A stretch of 64,000 nucleotides of DNA, from the NCBI GenBank assembly GCA_030035585.1, contig CM057465.1, positions 32,382,001-32,446,000 on the forward strand, read 5' to 3'. This DNA is from Dugong dugon. Taxonomy: Eukaryota > Chordata > Mammalia > Sirenia > Dugongidae. The notes under the pieces are model-generated. The model was given only the letters and a program-made list of their open reading frames with translations, was not told where the DNA came from and made no database searches. This document shows, piece by piece, positions 11,149 through 22,097 of this stretch (positions within the stretch are counted from its first letter, which is position 1; the number at the start of each line of letters is the position of its first letter). A program made the translations under genes and the position numbers.

Positions 11149-11816
11149 CATGTCCTCTTAATTGTCACAATCTGCTATGTAGGGACAGGATTGTCACCTT
11201 ATTTCATGAATGAGGAAGCTGGGGAAGCTTGGCTCACTCAAGACTGCTTAGGTAGCTTTTAGGAAAGAGAATATTGGAAATGTTTCTCTTATTCTTGGTG
11301 TTTCTATTGTGCGAAACTGCCACTAATCTTAGCATAAGAGTAATCAAAGCTTGTCTGCTACTCAGAGACCCAAACATTCACTCAGATTCTGTAATAACCC
11401 AAGGACCCTGTGGCTGTACAATTCAAAGCTGCCACAATCAAGAACTTACTCTGTCAGTTCTGTTTAACCTCTGACACCTAGGTCCTAGAGCTCAATTACT
11501 ACAAGTTCCTCCTCAGAACCAGCTACATAATTTCAGTGATCTAGTGCAAAATAAAAATCTAGAATCCTTGTTTAAAAATTATTATGAATTTCAAGAATGT
11601 GACCATAGAGCATTAAACCAAGTGCAGGCCCTTCTGAGTGTACACACCTATGAACCAGCTCTGTCCTTGCTCTTCTGTTATCCTTCAGATCCTCATCAGG
11701 TTTTACCTAAATTATTGCTCTAATGTCTCCTATCTTGTCTGCCTTCTTCCAGTATCACCCTATTGCGCATACCCTCTATCCTGGCATTGGGGTGAAATTT
11801 CTGGACTAAAAATCTG
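11149..11816. other. Unannotated stretch
   Basis: The part near 11155-11260 has MIR-like wording (GGACAGGATTGTCACCTTATTTC, GAATGAGGAAGCTGGGG). The remainder is unassigned. Confidence 0.4.
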
Positions 11817-11827
11817 TTGAGGTCATT

Positions 11828-12219
11828 GTTGTTGTTAGTTGCCATCAAGTCAGCTCTGACTCATGGCAACCCTATGTATAACAGAACAAAACGATGCCCA
11901 GTACTGTGCCATCTTCAAGATCTTTGGTATGCTGGAGTCCATTGTTGCAGCCACTGTGTGTTTTTAGTGCCTTCCAACCTAAGGGACTCATCTTCCAGAA
12001 CTATATCCAACAGTATTCTGTTGTGGTCCACAGGGCTTTCACTGGCTAATTTTCAGAAGTAGATCACCAGGCCTTTCTTCCTAGTCTGTCTTAGTCTGGA
12101 TGCTCCACTGAAACCCGTCTACCTTGAGTGACCCTGCTGGTATTTGAAGTGGCATAGCTTCCAGCATCACAGTAACACACAAGCTACCACAATACGACAG
12201 ACTGACAAATGGACCTCTA
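11828..12219 (-). mobile_element. Internally deleted, non-autonomous RTE derivative with TSD
   Basis: On the minus strand the element begins with the RTE 5' region, like 44771-45036 of the full-length copy, and jumps straight to the RTE 3' end, like 41837-41980. The junction lies near 11961-11967, where the 3'-end motif GTTGCAGCCACTGTGTG meets the 5'-region motif TAGTGCCTTCCAACCT. The coding part, about 2.8 kb, is absent. The 11-bp direct repeat TTGAGGTCATT at 11817-11827 and 12220-12230 shows that the 392-bp unit was inserted as such and was not cut down afterwards. This is the same plan as ruminant BovA from BovB. Confidence 0.88.
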
Positions 12220-12289
12220 TTGAGGTCATTACCTTGTTTAAAATCTTCCAATGATTCGTCATCATCTCCTGAATAAAGTAAAACTTCTT

Positions 12290-12800
12290 AGGCTTATTTA
12301 TTGTTGTACAACAGACCACCCCAAAACTTAGTGGCTTAGAACAGCAACCATGTATTTGCTCACAATTCTAGGGTTGGCAAATGAGGAAGCGATCAGTTGG
12401 GACAGCTTGTCTTTACTACTTGTGGTATTGGTTGGGTTCACTCATGTATTCCGTGGTCAAATGGCATATCAGCTACAGATTGACTGGCCCCAGATGACTG
12501 AGGCTTTTAGTTCGCCTCCACACAGCTTCTCCAGCAAAGTGGCTGAGATTTTCTCATAAAGCAATTGGATTTTAAGAGAGTAGAAATGAAAGCTGGAAAT
12601 GCTTCTTGACGCCTCAGCTTGTAAGTTGCACAGTGTCCCACCTACCACATTTTATTGGTTAAAACCTGTTACAAGGTCACCCAGATTCAAGAAGTTGGAG
12701 AAATAGATTTCCACTCTTAAGGAAACGAATGGCATCACATTGCAAAGGGGAGTGCCTCGTGGGGTGTGAGGAATTGTGGCCATATTGTGCAATCTAGCAT
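12290..12800. repeat. Ancient interspersed repeat, LTR- or DNA-type, family uncertain
   Basis: It opens with the familiar mammalian phrase GTACAACAGACCACCCCAAAACTTAGTGGCTTAGAAC, read as two short blocks, and continues to a part resembling CACATTGCAAAGGGG near 12740. I recognise the phrase from an old, widespread mammalian repeat but cannot fix its family. Confidence 0.5.
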
Positions 12801-12829
12801 ACCTGGTTATATAGCTTCATGACCTGAAA

Positions 12830-12900
12830 CTTGGTGACCTCTCCTTCCTCCTCTCCCAGTTTGAATTTGATGATAATGATGATAATAATAATAACAGCAA
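12830..12900. repeat. GAT/AAT-rich low-complexity tract
   Basis: ATGATAATGATGATAATAAT-type triplets at about 12868-12896. Confidence 0.7.
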
Positions 12901-12904
12901 TAAC

Positions 12905-13110
12905 AGATATTGTCATTGGGCACTTTCTCTTTGTGCCAGGCACTGGAGCTGATGTGTGTATAACATTAATCCTTCAAATTCCCTGTAATGGAGTTATTTT
13001 TAATCTCCATTTTAGAGATGAGGAAACTGAGGTCAGACGCTTACTAGGTTTCACAGCAAGAAAGAATCTCAATTGGGATCCAAACTCAGGCAATTTCAAA
13101 TCCATTAACT
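12905..13110 (-). repeat. MIR relic
   Basis: GTGCCAGGCACTG is followed by ATTTTAGAGATGAGGAAACT, the reverse-strand MIR signature. Confidence 0.75.
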
Positions 13111-13139
13111 TTTTACCATGCCACATAGTCACATGAAAA

Positions 13140-13500
13140 TATTTCCCTTACTTAATGTGTACGTCCATGCCTTTGTGACTTTCATACTTTTGTGACTTTC
13201 ACATGCTGTTCTCTTTGCCTGAAAAAGATTCCCTCTACCTCTTCTCACTTCTTCCTTTTCCTTTTCATTCCCCTCTCCATACACAGTGGAAAGACATATA
13301 CACAAATCTTCATGAAAACTTTTCTGATTTCCTTAGACAGAGTTTTAGATGACCGACTAGAGTATCCTATGCAACTCTTAGCTTATTATTCTCTTCTTGA
13401 TCACTTGCTCCTTGAGAGTAGTAATCTACTTATCTTTCTGTGACTCTTTCAGGTCTAGTACAGTGATTGGCTTATAATTATTTAATAAAAGGTCACTGAA
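13140..13500 (+). repeat. L2 3'-region relic
   Basis: Ordered L2 phrases: CACATGCTGTTCTCTTTGCCTG, TTGCTCCTTGAGAGTAG and TAATAAAAGGTCACTGAATAAA. Confidence 0.6.
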
Positions 13501-13839
13501 TAAAATTTTTAAAAATATGCTAACTTTGATAATTAAGATTATATTCAGACACGTTGCTATTTTCATTGAAATAAGCAAATAAAATATTCAAAATGGTCAA
13601 AAAAGTTGTTCATGTAGAGTTTCAGAAAAACTCTTAAATATGCCAGTTTCATTAGGCCACTAATTCATTACTTCCTTCATTCAGTTATCCAGGCTTCTAT
13701 GTACACAGCATTGCATACTTTGTACAATGCATATATGCATGCACTCAGCCACTCATTAAAAAAAATTAGCAGAAGCAAAAATCAAACAGTCTTATGTCTA
13801 ATGGCACTGCATTCTCTTGCTTTTTGTAAACAATATTAT

Positions 13840-14066
13840 CGTCAGGCACTATGTGTTAGCTGATTTCACACTGATTCCCCACACTTTTTCATTGATTGCC
13901 TTCACAATCAAGGCCATAAATACTATTCATTCACTATCTCCGCCTCCCTTGCAGATATGGGTAGTCATGTGACACAGTTCTCATCAGTGAAACATAGTCT
14001 GAAGTATGCCAGTGCCGCTTTCGTGAAAGTTTTTATTTTCTTCTTTAAATAAAAAAATAAACATAG
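13840..14066 (+). repeat. Ancient repeat, left half (split by L1)
   Basis: It carries CATGTGACACAGTTCTCATCAGTGAAACATAG, in the manner of an old mammalian repeat whose next part (CTTCTCCCTGCTGGGAACACAGACATGATG) appears only after the L1, at 17696-17738. Each quoted block is given only to show the join. The L1 therefore sits inside one older element. Family not fixed. Confidence 0.6.
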
Positions 14067-15417
14067 GAGGCAGGGCCAAGATGGTGGAATAGTCAGACGC
14101 TTCTGGTGGTCCCTCTTACAACAAAGACCTGGAAAAACAAGTGAATCGACTATATATGATAATATAGGAGCCTTGAACATCAAAGGCAAAGTTGAGGAAT
14201 CAGACTGAGTGGCAGGGGGAGGGAGGAGTTGTCAGACCTGTCCCCGTGGGAACTGGAGTCCTTCAGGCAGGGTCAGTTGGTGGTACATAGTGAGGCAAGC
14301 AGCTGTGCTCGGGACACATTTTCTGATCTGGAAAGACCCAGTGGCAGACAGTCTGCTCGGCCTTCCAGAACCAGTGAGAAGCAGCCCTTGATTGGTGAAA
14401 GATAAGTACTTACGTCTGGCCTACCGCGCAGATCAAAAACACCCCCCTTTGGGAAAAACTTATCTCACTTTTACCTCCTTACTATCTGCTCTGCACTGGG
14501 TCCAGGACAGCTTCAGCAACTGCTGAGTGCCCTGGGCCGGAAGTAGGACCCTTCACATGCCCTGAGCCATTCTCCCAGCCTTGGAGAGGGAACAAATTAG
14601 CAAATGGGAAAAAATAATCTGCTGACTCCCCTAAACCAGGAACCCAGGGAAGGCACAGCTCCTTTGCCTAGGCACAGGCTTAAGGTGTCCATGGACTTTG
14701 AGTGTGTTTCCCCCTGCACAGACCTGTGTGGGCCAATTTCAATAGCATAGGCCTTCATTACCATAGTACCACAGGATATATACCTGAAGTCTAACTTCAA
14801 CTGTTTCAGCTGTGAAGTGGCAGGTTCCTGACATTTGACACTGCTCTGCCCATTAAGCAGGATCTTCACCTACCCACATCAGGGGCCTGAGGATTGGTGG
14901 CTCTACCCACGCCACCTAGCCACCTGTGACAGGGGCCCAAGATTAAGTGGTACCCCCCAGTCCATACAGCCAACTGCACTGGGTGCTCACAGTCTGGCTT
15001 CAAAACCTATCCACCTACATGCTGTAGGGAACAGGGACACACTTTCTTCCTGGACACTCGGGGGTGGCCACCAGCCCCCTGCCTTGCTCAACGTGTGACC
15101 CGCTGCTGCAGCTGGATGCCTGTGCCTACACCAATCACCCATGCCTGTCTAGGACTATAAGTGAGAGCCTGCGCCACACACTTGGTGGCCAACTACCTGA
15201 ACACCTGAGCTGAATCCATACAGGAGGAGTGGGTGGACTTTTGAGCTCACATACTTAGTGGCAGGTCTGGCCACCTGGTGGCAGGACATTGGAGCTTCAA
15301 GGGTGTCGATGATAGGGCTAGCTCACACAAGCAGCCTATTTCGGCATATCAAAACAAAACAAAACAAGAAGCTAGGATGCAGTAAGCAAACATAAAATAA
15401 ATAAATATAATAACTTA

Positions 15418-16480
15418 TTGATGGCTCAGAGACAACAGTCGACATCAAATCATATCAAGAGGCAGACCATGACGGCTTCAGCAAGCTCCCAAAATAAAGA
15501 ATCAAGAAATTTTCTGGAGGAAGAGAATTTCTTGGAATTACCAGAGGTAGAATACAAAAGATTAATGTACAGAACTCTACAAGATATCAGGAAGGAAATT
15601 ATGCAAAATGCAGAAAAAGCTAGAAGATTAGAGAAGAGCATAACGACAAATTTAACAGGCTACAAGAATCCCTAGAGAGATAGCAATCAGAAATCCAGAA
15701 GCTTAACAATAAAATTTCAGAATTAGGCAACTCAATAGAAAGTCATAGGAGCAGAATTGAGGTAATGGAAGTCAGAATTAGTGAGACTGAAGATAAAGCA
15801 CTTGACACCAACTTATGTGAGGAAAAATCAGATAAAAAGATTTAAAAAAAATGAAGAAACCCTAAGAATTATATGGGACTCTATCAAGAGGAATAACCTA
15901 CGAGTGATTGGAGTACCAGAACATGGGGGGATAAAAGAAAATATGGAGAGAATTGTTGAAGATTTGTTGGCAGAAAACTTCCCTAATATCGTGAAAGATG
16001 AGAAGATATCTTTCCAAGATGATCATTGAACCCCACTTAAGGTAGATCCCAAAAGAAAGTCACCAAGACATATTATAATCAAACTTGCCAAAACCAAAGA
16101 TAGAGAATTTTAAGAGCAGCTAGGTATAAAAAATGTCATCTACAAAGAAGAGTCAGTAAGACTAAGTGCGGACTATTCAACAGAAACCATGCAGGCAAGA
16201 CGGCAATGGAATGACATATATAAAGACTTGAAGGAAAAAAATTGCTAGCCTAGAATGATATATCCAGCAAAACTGTCTCTCAAATATGCTGGCAAAATTA
16301 GGGCATTTCCAGATAAACAGAAGTTTAGGGAATTTGCAAATCCAAACCAAAATTACAAGAAATACTAAAGGGAATCCTCCAGTTAGAAAATCAATAACAG
16401 CAGATAACAACCCAAGACTAGAACACAGGACAGAGCAACCAGGTATCAACCCAGATAGTGAAGTCACAAAAATAAATCAA
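15418..16480 (+). pseudogene. L1 ORF1 pseudogene (older L1)
   Basis: ORF1 encodes the RNA-binding chaperone of L1 RNPs. The start at 15418 (MMAQRQQSTSNH) matches in place the ORF1 start of the L1 at 30903. Recognisable blocks are RNNLRVIGVPEHGG (about 15890-15930), ENFPNIVKDEK (about 15976-16010), PRHIIIK-like KSPRHIIIKLAKTKDRE (about 16057-16107), STETMQARRQWNDIYKDLKE (about 16177-16236) and AKLSLKYAGKIRAFPDKQ (about 16268-16320). Stops and frame changes separate them (for example after 15675 and 16029), so no intact protein can be made. Confidence 0.85.
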
Positions 16481-16645
16481 AGCTAAAACACTGAAAATAG
16501 GGAAACAGAGATGTCAACATGTAAAAGATGACAACATTAAAACAAAAAGAGGGACTATAAACATACCCGTTGATTTTTCATATGGAGAGGAAGTCACGGC
16601 GATATATAGAAATAAAAGACTGGTTTAAACTTAGAAAAATAGGGG

Positions 16646-17126
16646 CGTCATGGATTGAATTATGTCCCCTAAAAAATATGCATATCAGTTTGGATGGGCC
16701 ATGATTCCTGGTACTGTGTGATTTTCCTATATGTTGTAAATCCTGCCTCTATGATGTCAATGAGGGAGGATGGGTGGCAGTTGTGTTAGTAAGGCAGGAC
16801 TCAGTCTATTAGATTGGATTGTGTCCTGAGGCAATCTCCTGAGATATAAAAGAGAGAAGTGAACAGAGAGACGGGGGACCTCATACCACTGAGAAAGCAG
16901 TGCCAGGAGCAGAGCATGTCGTTTGGACCTGGGGTCCCTGCACGGAGAAACTTCTTGTCTGGGGGAACATTGATGAGAAGGCCAACAGAGAGAGAAAGCC
17001 TTCCCCTGGAGATGACACCCTGAATTTGGACTTTTAGCCTACTTTACCGTAAGGAAATAAACTTCTCTTTGTTAAAGCCATCCACTTGTGGTATTTCTGT
17101 TATAGCAGCACTAGATAACTAAGACA
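16646..17126 (+). mobile_element. Solo MaLR-type LTR nested in L1, with TSD
   Basis: Its left end reads CGTCATGGATTGAATTATGT (the usual TG has become CG) and the right end AGCACTAGATAACTAAGACA. The 5-bp TSD AGGGG lies at 16641-16645 and 17127-17131. Removing the LTR restores L1 text that aligns with 32150-32190 of the full-length copy (CTTAGAAAAATAGGGGTAAAT versus CTTAGAAAGATAAGGGTAAAT). A polyadenylation hexamer AATAAA is present near 17056-17061. Confidence 0.92.
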
Positions 17127-17329
17127 AGGGGTAAATATTAGAGTAACCACAAAGGAAACTAACAATCCTACACATCAAAATAAAAAACACAAATATATAA
17201 AGACTCAGCAAATACAAAATCAACAACAATGAAAAAGATGAAAAAAAGATACATAAAGAAAAACAACTCAGCACAGAAAATTAAGTGGAACAAAGAAACG
17301 GTCAACAACACATAAAAAAAGACATTGAA

Positions 17330-17671
17330 ATGACAGCGCTAAAACTCATACCTATCAATAATTACGCTGAATGTAAATGAACTAAATGAACCAATAAAGA
17401 GAAAGAGAGTGGCAGAATGGATAAAAAAAAAAAAAAACACAATCCGTCTATATGCTGCCTACAAGAGACACACCTTAGACTTAAAGACACAAACTAAAAC
17501 TGAAAGGATGGAAAAAAATATATCAAGCAAACAACACTGGAAAAAGAGCAGGAGTGGCCATATTAATCTCCGACAAAATAGACTTTAAAGTAAAATCCAC
17601 CACAAAGGATAAGGAAGGACACTATAGAATCATTAAAGAGTCAATACACCAGGAGGGCATAACTGTAATTA
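17330..17671 (+). pseudogene. L1 ORF2 pseudogene, endonuclease N-terminal fragment
   Basis: The ATG at 17330 corresponds to the ORF2 start at 32375 of the full-length L1. Conserved blocks remain: NHTLNVNELNEPIKRKRVAEWI-like text, CLQETHLRLKD-like text near 17455-17490, and GVAILISDKIDFKVKSTTKD (about 17548-17607). The copy ends before the catalytic GDFN and SDHS motifs. An A-run near 17427-17440 and several substitutions break the frame. Confidence 0.8.
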
Positions 17672-17687
17672 AAAAAAATAAACATAG

Positions 17688-18025
17688 CTCTTCATACTCA
17701 TCTCCTCTTCTCCCTGCTGGGAACACAGACATGATGCCAGGAGCTGAAGTAACTATCCTGTAGCTATGAGAAAACAAGCATCACACTAAGCACGAAAAAG
17801 TACTAAGACAGAGAGAGACTGAATCATCAAGATATTGTTGAGCTGCTGTATAAGCCCTTAGCTATCTATATCCAAACTTCTTGCCAAGTGAAAAAGAGAG
17901 CGTTATTTGTATAAATTACCATTGGTCAAATTTCCTCTTACTTGCAGCCAAATGCATTCCTATCTAATACAAATACAGTTTGACAATATAATGAGGTAAG
18001 GACCTAAAAAAAAGGGAAGGGAACC
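17688..18025 (+). repeat. Ancient repeat, right half (continuation of 13840-14066)
   Basis: TCTCCCTGCTGGGAACACAG and ATGATGCCAGGAGCTGAAGT continue the old repeat interrupted by the L1. The distal half is diverged, ending near CCAAACTTCTTGCCAAG. Confidence 0.55.
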
Positions 18026-18546
18026 TGTCTTAGTTATCTAGTACTGCTATAACAGAAGCACCACAAGCGGATGGCTTTAACAAACAGGAGTTTATTCTCT
18101 CACAGTTCAGGAAACTAGAATTCCAAATGAAGGGCACCAGCTCCAGGGGAAGGCTTTGTCTCTCTGTCATTTCTGGGGGAAGGTCCTTGTCATCAATTTT
18201 CCCTTGGGTGGGTCTAGGAGTTTCTCAGTGCAGGGACCCTGAGTCCAAACGATGTGGTCCCCTCCTGGTTCTTCATTCTTGGTGGTAGGAGGTCCCTCTG
18301 TCTCTCTGCTCACCCATCTCTTTTATATCTCAAAAGAGATTGACTCAAGATACAACTTGTAGATTGAGTCCTGCCTCATTAGCATAACTGCCTCTAATAC
18401 TGCCTCATTAACATAATAGAGTAGGATTTACAACACACAGGAAAATCACATCAGATGACAAAATGGTGGACAATCACACAATACTAGGAAACATGGCCTA
18501 GCCAAGTTGACACACATTTTGGGGGGACATAATTCAATCCATAACA
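18026..18546 (-). mobile_element. Solo MaLR-type LTR
   Basis: It begins TGTCTTAGTTATCTAGTACT and ends CAATCCATAACA. Flanks GAACC (18021-18025) and GGACC (18547-18551) form a 5-bp TSD with one mismatch. Its 521 bp include the long GC-richer centre (ACCCTGAGTCCAAACGATGT) absent from the 622 copy. Confidence 0.9.
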
Positions 18547-18569
18547 GGACCTATTAAACAACAATAATA

Positions 18570-18715
18570 ACAACAACACTTAAACATAAGCTCTATGAGG
18601 GCAGGAAAGTTTGTTTTTGTTTTTCTCACTGTAATCTCACCAGAACTCAGAACAATCACTGGTACATCGTAGATACTAAATAAGTATTTTCTCATTGAAT
18701 GAATAATGTTTCTGT
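18570..18715 (+). repeat. L2 3'-end relic
   Basis: AGCTCTATGAGGGCAGGAAAG, then CACTGGTACATCGTAGATACTAAATAAG and a GAATGAATAATG end: a normal L2 3' arrangement. Confidence 0.65.
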
Positions 18716-20529
18716 ATGGTGAACCACCTCCTGAATTGTGTGCCCTTGATTCACATCTGCAAGATGCACTGAAATCTGTACACTTTAAGGACTCTCTAAA
18801 ACTGCACTCTGCCACCAAAAGTGTTTTGTGGCAAATGTGTCAGGCGGTAAAGTTAAAGAAATGAATCATGGGAGCCCTCTGTACTTGGTAAAATCCTATA
18901 CGCTAACTTCATTACAATATTGCAAAGGTCAGTGTAAGAGGTTACCAACAAATGAACCTGAACTCTAAATTTAGAGAGCCTGGGCTCACCTGGGCTCACT
19001 GTATGTGACCAAATCCCTCACTCTAGCTCTCAAGCAAGATGTGATCTGGTAAGGAGGCTGGCCCTAAACACCACAATGTGGTCATAAAATTTGCAATTTA
19101 TTGCCTCCTCTCTTCATTTTATCAGGAGAGAAATGATAGAGGCTCCTAAAGCATGGAAGTGTTAGTAGTTGAACTTTGGGCTTTAAGTATGTACTTTCAG
19201 GCATTTTGCTTTCTATCACAGCCAGTCTCCAGCCCAATAGACCAGAGCATTGAATGAAATTGATGTGAATTCCTTACTTAAATAATTAAGCATGACTTAT
19301 CATTCCTTCATCTATATTCAAGAGATACTTTTGAAGGAGGATTCTTGATCCTATTGCTCCGCTCCAGCAAAAATTAAAAAAATCTAGCTTTATTCTCAGC
19401 ACTCAATATGTCTATAAGAAAATACTTGTTGCACATACAATTAATTTTAAGTTATTGGTGTGAAGTAAATAATGCTGATGTTAATCTAAACAAGTGGGAA
19501 TGAAGTTCACTACATTGTCAATAATTAATTTGTCACCCTCCAAAGATTATTATCAGAGTCACTACTATTATCGTTCCTCCTTTTTACAGATTTCTAATGA
19601 AGGTTTCATTCTGATTCTTTAAAACTAGTCCCTCGGCACTCTGCAGAAAACAATACCAAAATTAGTGACTTAGAGTGGATTTTTGTGCTAGAATAGTCCT
19701 GCCTATAATGTTCAAGGAGGGGAAATTACTCTCTTGAGAACAGTCTAAATTAGTCCAACAATTTGCTTGAAGAAAGTTCTGAAGTAATAGACTGCTTTCA
19801 CTTTGTTTTTAAAAATAGAAACATGTGGTAGTATGAGTTCAGTGTCCATGAAGATGCTACATCCCAGACAGAAGACATGAAACCCTTGTTTTTTCACAAG
19901 CATTAGCTCAACATTAAGAAGACCTTTTAGTTCTCCATTTTTCCCTCTCTTAAGAAATCATGAGCTCTAGGACTGAATGCAGTAATAAGCTAGGACATTT
20001 CTCTAAATTGCACCAGGATGTATGAGAAACATATTTGAAGTTGTTGGCCTTATTTTTGTCCTCCCTTTGTTTTCCATTCAGGATTTCTTCCATCTTGTGC
20101 ACAAGTCAGTATACCTATAGTTGGAGAATATGTGCAGGGTTTGCTTCTGCAGGTAAGTGATTGAATTCTTCCATTGATTTTTGTCCACCCTGTTCTAACT
20201 TCAACTATATCCCCTTCTCCAACCCAAGGGAGATCTGAGCTTTGTTTATGAGGGAAAGAGTGAGGATGAGTCAACTGACATGCCAGGGACAGGCAGTTAT
20301 GAAACACTGGGATCAGGCGATGGCAGCTTCAGCTTCTTTCACACAACACTGAGCAAGAATGAAGACTCAAGGGCACCTTTCAGAGAAAATTAGAGGTGAA
20401 GATTGTGTCAAGGGCTTGGCTATGCTGAAGCTCCCACCTGCCATTGTTTTCAGAAACATTCCCCGCTGTACAGCTGGTCTGATTTATGGAGGACATAGGA
20501 GTTTATGGTAGAGATGCACTAAAAATTAT
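18716..20529. other. Unannotated stretch, 1.8 kb
   Basis: No repeat or gene was recognised. The longest open frame here (20050-20307, minus) has no motif. Part may be unique conserved DNA; cross-species alignment would be needed. Confidence 0.4.
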
Positions 20530-21076
20530 TTCATTACCTGGATGGGCATTAGACATAATCTATGAAGCAACGAGGGGGTAGGGCCGCCACTCAGTTGGAC
20601 TAGGAGAATGGGGCTGCCCAAAGCTGAGGGAGCAGAGTTGCCGTCCCAGTGGACCTGGAAGGCAGAGCTTTCCAGGGGCCTCCACCCAGTATACAGAGAG
20701 CATGGCCAACACCCGACTCTGGAGGGCAGGGCCACTGCCTAGATGGTCTTAGAGAACAGAGGATTATTTTCAAGCCTTGAGAGCTAATGTAAATTGTTAT
20801 GCTGGGTTTTTTACTTGCTTGGTGCTCACTATTCCTTCTTTCTCTCCAATTTCTCCAGTTTGTAATGGAAATGTCTACCTTGTGCCTGTTCCACCATTGT
20901 ACTTTGGTATCAGATAATTTGTATTCTTGATTTCACAGGTTCACAGATGAAGAGGAATTTTGCCCCGGGATAAAATTTGGACTTGGAGTTGATTTGACAC
21001 TTTTGGGATGATATAATTGGGTGAAAGTGTTTTACATGTGGCAAGGACATGAATTTTGAGGGGCTAAAGTTTGGAA
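20530..21076 (+). mobile_element. MaLR internal sequence adjoining its 3' LTR
   Basis: The text resembles the non-coding internal part of MaLR elements (GGCAGGGCCACTGCCTAGATGG, GTACTTTGGTATCAGATAATTTG, TGATTTCACAGGTTCACAGATG) and ends with a purine-rich stretch, TTTTGAGGGGCTAAAGTTTGG, read as the polypurine tract. The LTR follows at once. MaLR elements encode no reverse transcriptase, and none is visible. Confidence 0.65.
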
Positions 21077-21660
21077 TGTCATGGATTGAATTGTGTCCCC
21101 CCCCCAAATGTATGTCAACTTGGCTAGGCTATGATTCCCAGTATTGCATGGTTGTCCTCTATTTTGTGATCTGATTATCCTCCATTTTGTGATGTAAATC
21201 CTAGTCTCTATGCCTGTGGTAATGGTCCCATTTGGGAGTGAGCTGTCCTTTATGTTAACGAGGCAGGATTAGGCCATGTTAATGAGGATTGGGGTGGGAT
21301 GCAATACCCTTACTCAGGTCACAGCCCTGATTCAATGCAAGGGGAGTTTCCCTGGGGTGTGGCCTGTATGACTTATCTTACAAGATAGAGAAGCAAGCAG
21401 AGAGAGAAAGGGACCTCCTGCTACCAAGAAAGAAGTGGTAGAGTGTCCTTTGGACCTGGGTTCCCTATGCTGAGAAATTCCTAGACCCAGGGGACAAGGA
21501 CCTTTCCGCAGAGCGGAAAGAGACCGAAAGCTTTCCCCTGGAGCTGGCACCCTGACTTCAGACTTCCAGCATCTTAAACTGTGAGAGAATAAATTTCTGT
21601 TTGTTAAAGTACCATCCACTTGTGGTATTTCTGTTATAGCAGCACTAGATAACTAAGACA
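21077..21660 (+). mobile_element. MaLR-type 3' LTR
   Basis: It starts TGTCATGGATTGAATTGTGT and ends AGCACTAGATAACTAAGACA, with AATAAA near 21588-21593. At 584 bp it is the longest copy here. There is no TSD match at the left edge, as expected if this LTR is attached to internal sequence. Confidence 0.88.
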
Positions 21661-21689
21661 GAATTTGGTTCTATCTTGTATTTTCATGT

Positions 21690-22097
21690 GCATGTGAAAG
21701 CTGGACAATGAATAAGAATGATGGAAGAAGAACTGATGCTTTTGAATTATGGTGTTGGTGAAGAATATTGAATATACCAAGGACTGCCAGAAGAACAAAC
21801 AAATTAGTCATGGAAGAAACACAGCTAGAAGGCTCCTTAGAAACCAGGTTTCGTCTCACTAACTTTGGACTTGTTATCAGGAGGGACTAGTCATTGGAGA
21901 AGGACATCATGCTTAGTAAAGGGTCAACGAAAAAGAGGGAGACCCTCACTGAGATGAATTGACACAGTGGCTGCAGCAATGGGCTGAAACATGGCAACAA
22001 TTGTGAGGATAGTGAGGGACTGGGCAGTGTTGTGTTCTGTTGTACATAGGGTCACTATGAGTTGGAACCCACCTGACAGCACCTAACAACAACAACA
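21690..22097 (+). mobile_element. RTE 3'-end fragment
   Basis: It is collinear with the complement of the RTE 3' part at 41837-42245: GTGAAAGCTGGACAATGAATAA, AAGAATATTGAATATACCA, GACTGCCAGAAGAAC, and the tail GGGTCACTATGAGTTGGAAC then CACCTAACAACAACAAC. It lies directly after the MaLR LTR. The reading frame is decayed. Confidence 0.9.

Larger units (their letters stand above)
14067..17671 (+). mobile_element. L1 with intact 5' end but missing most of ORF2 and 3' UTR, with TSD
   Basis: The 5' end reads GAGGCAGGGCCAAGATGG, typical of a mammalian L1 5' UTR. It holds a 5' UTR of about 1.35 kb, a decayed ORF1, the inter-ORF region and the first ~340 bp of ORF2, then stops within the endonuclease domain. 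The 16-bp repeat AAAAAAATAAACATAG lies at 14051-14066 and 17672-17687, and the outside flanks are two halves of one older repeat, so the truncation came before or with insertion. An ATTAAA hexamer is at 17632-17637, about 34 bp before the end. A MaLR LTR (16646-17126) entered later. It belongs to an older subfamily than the L1 at 29280. Confidence 0.85.
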
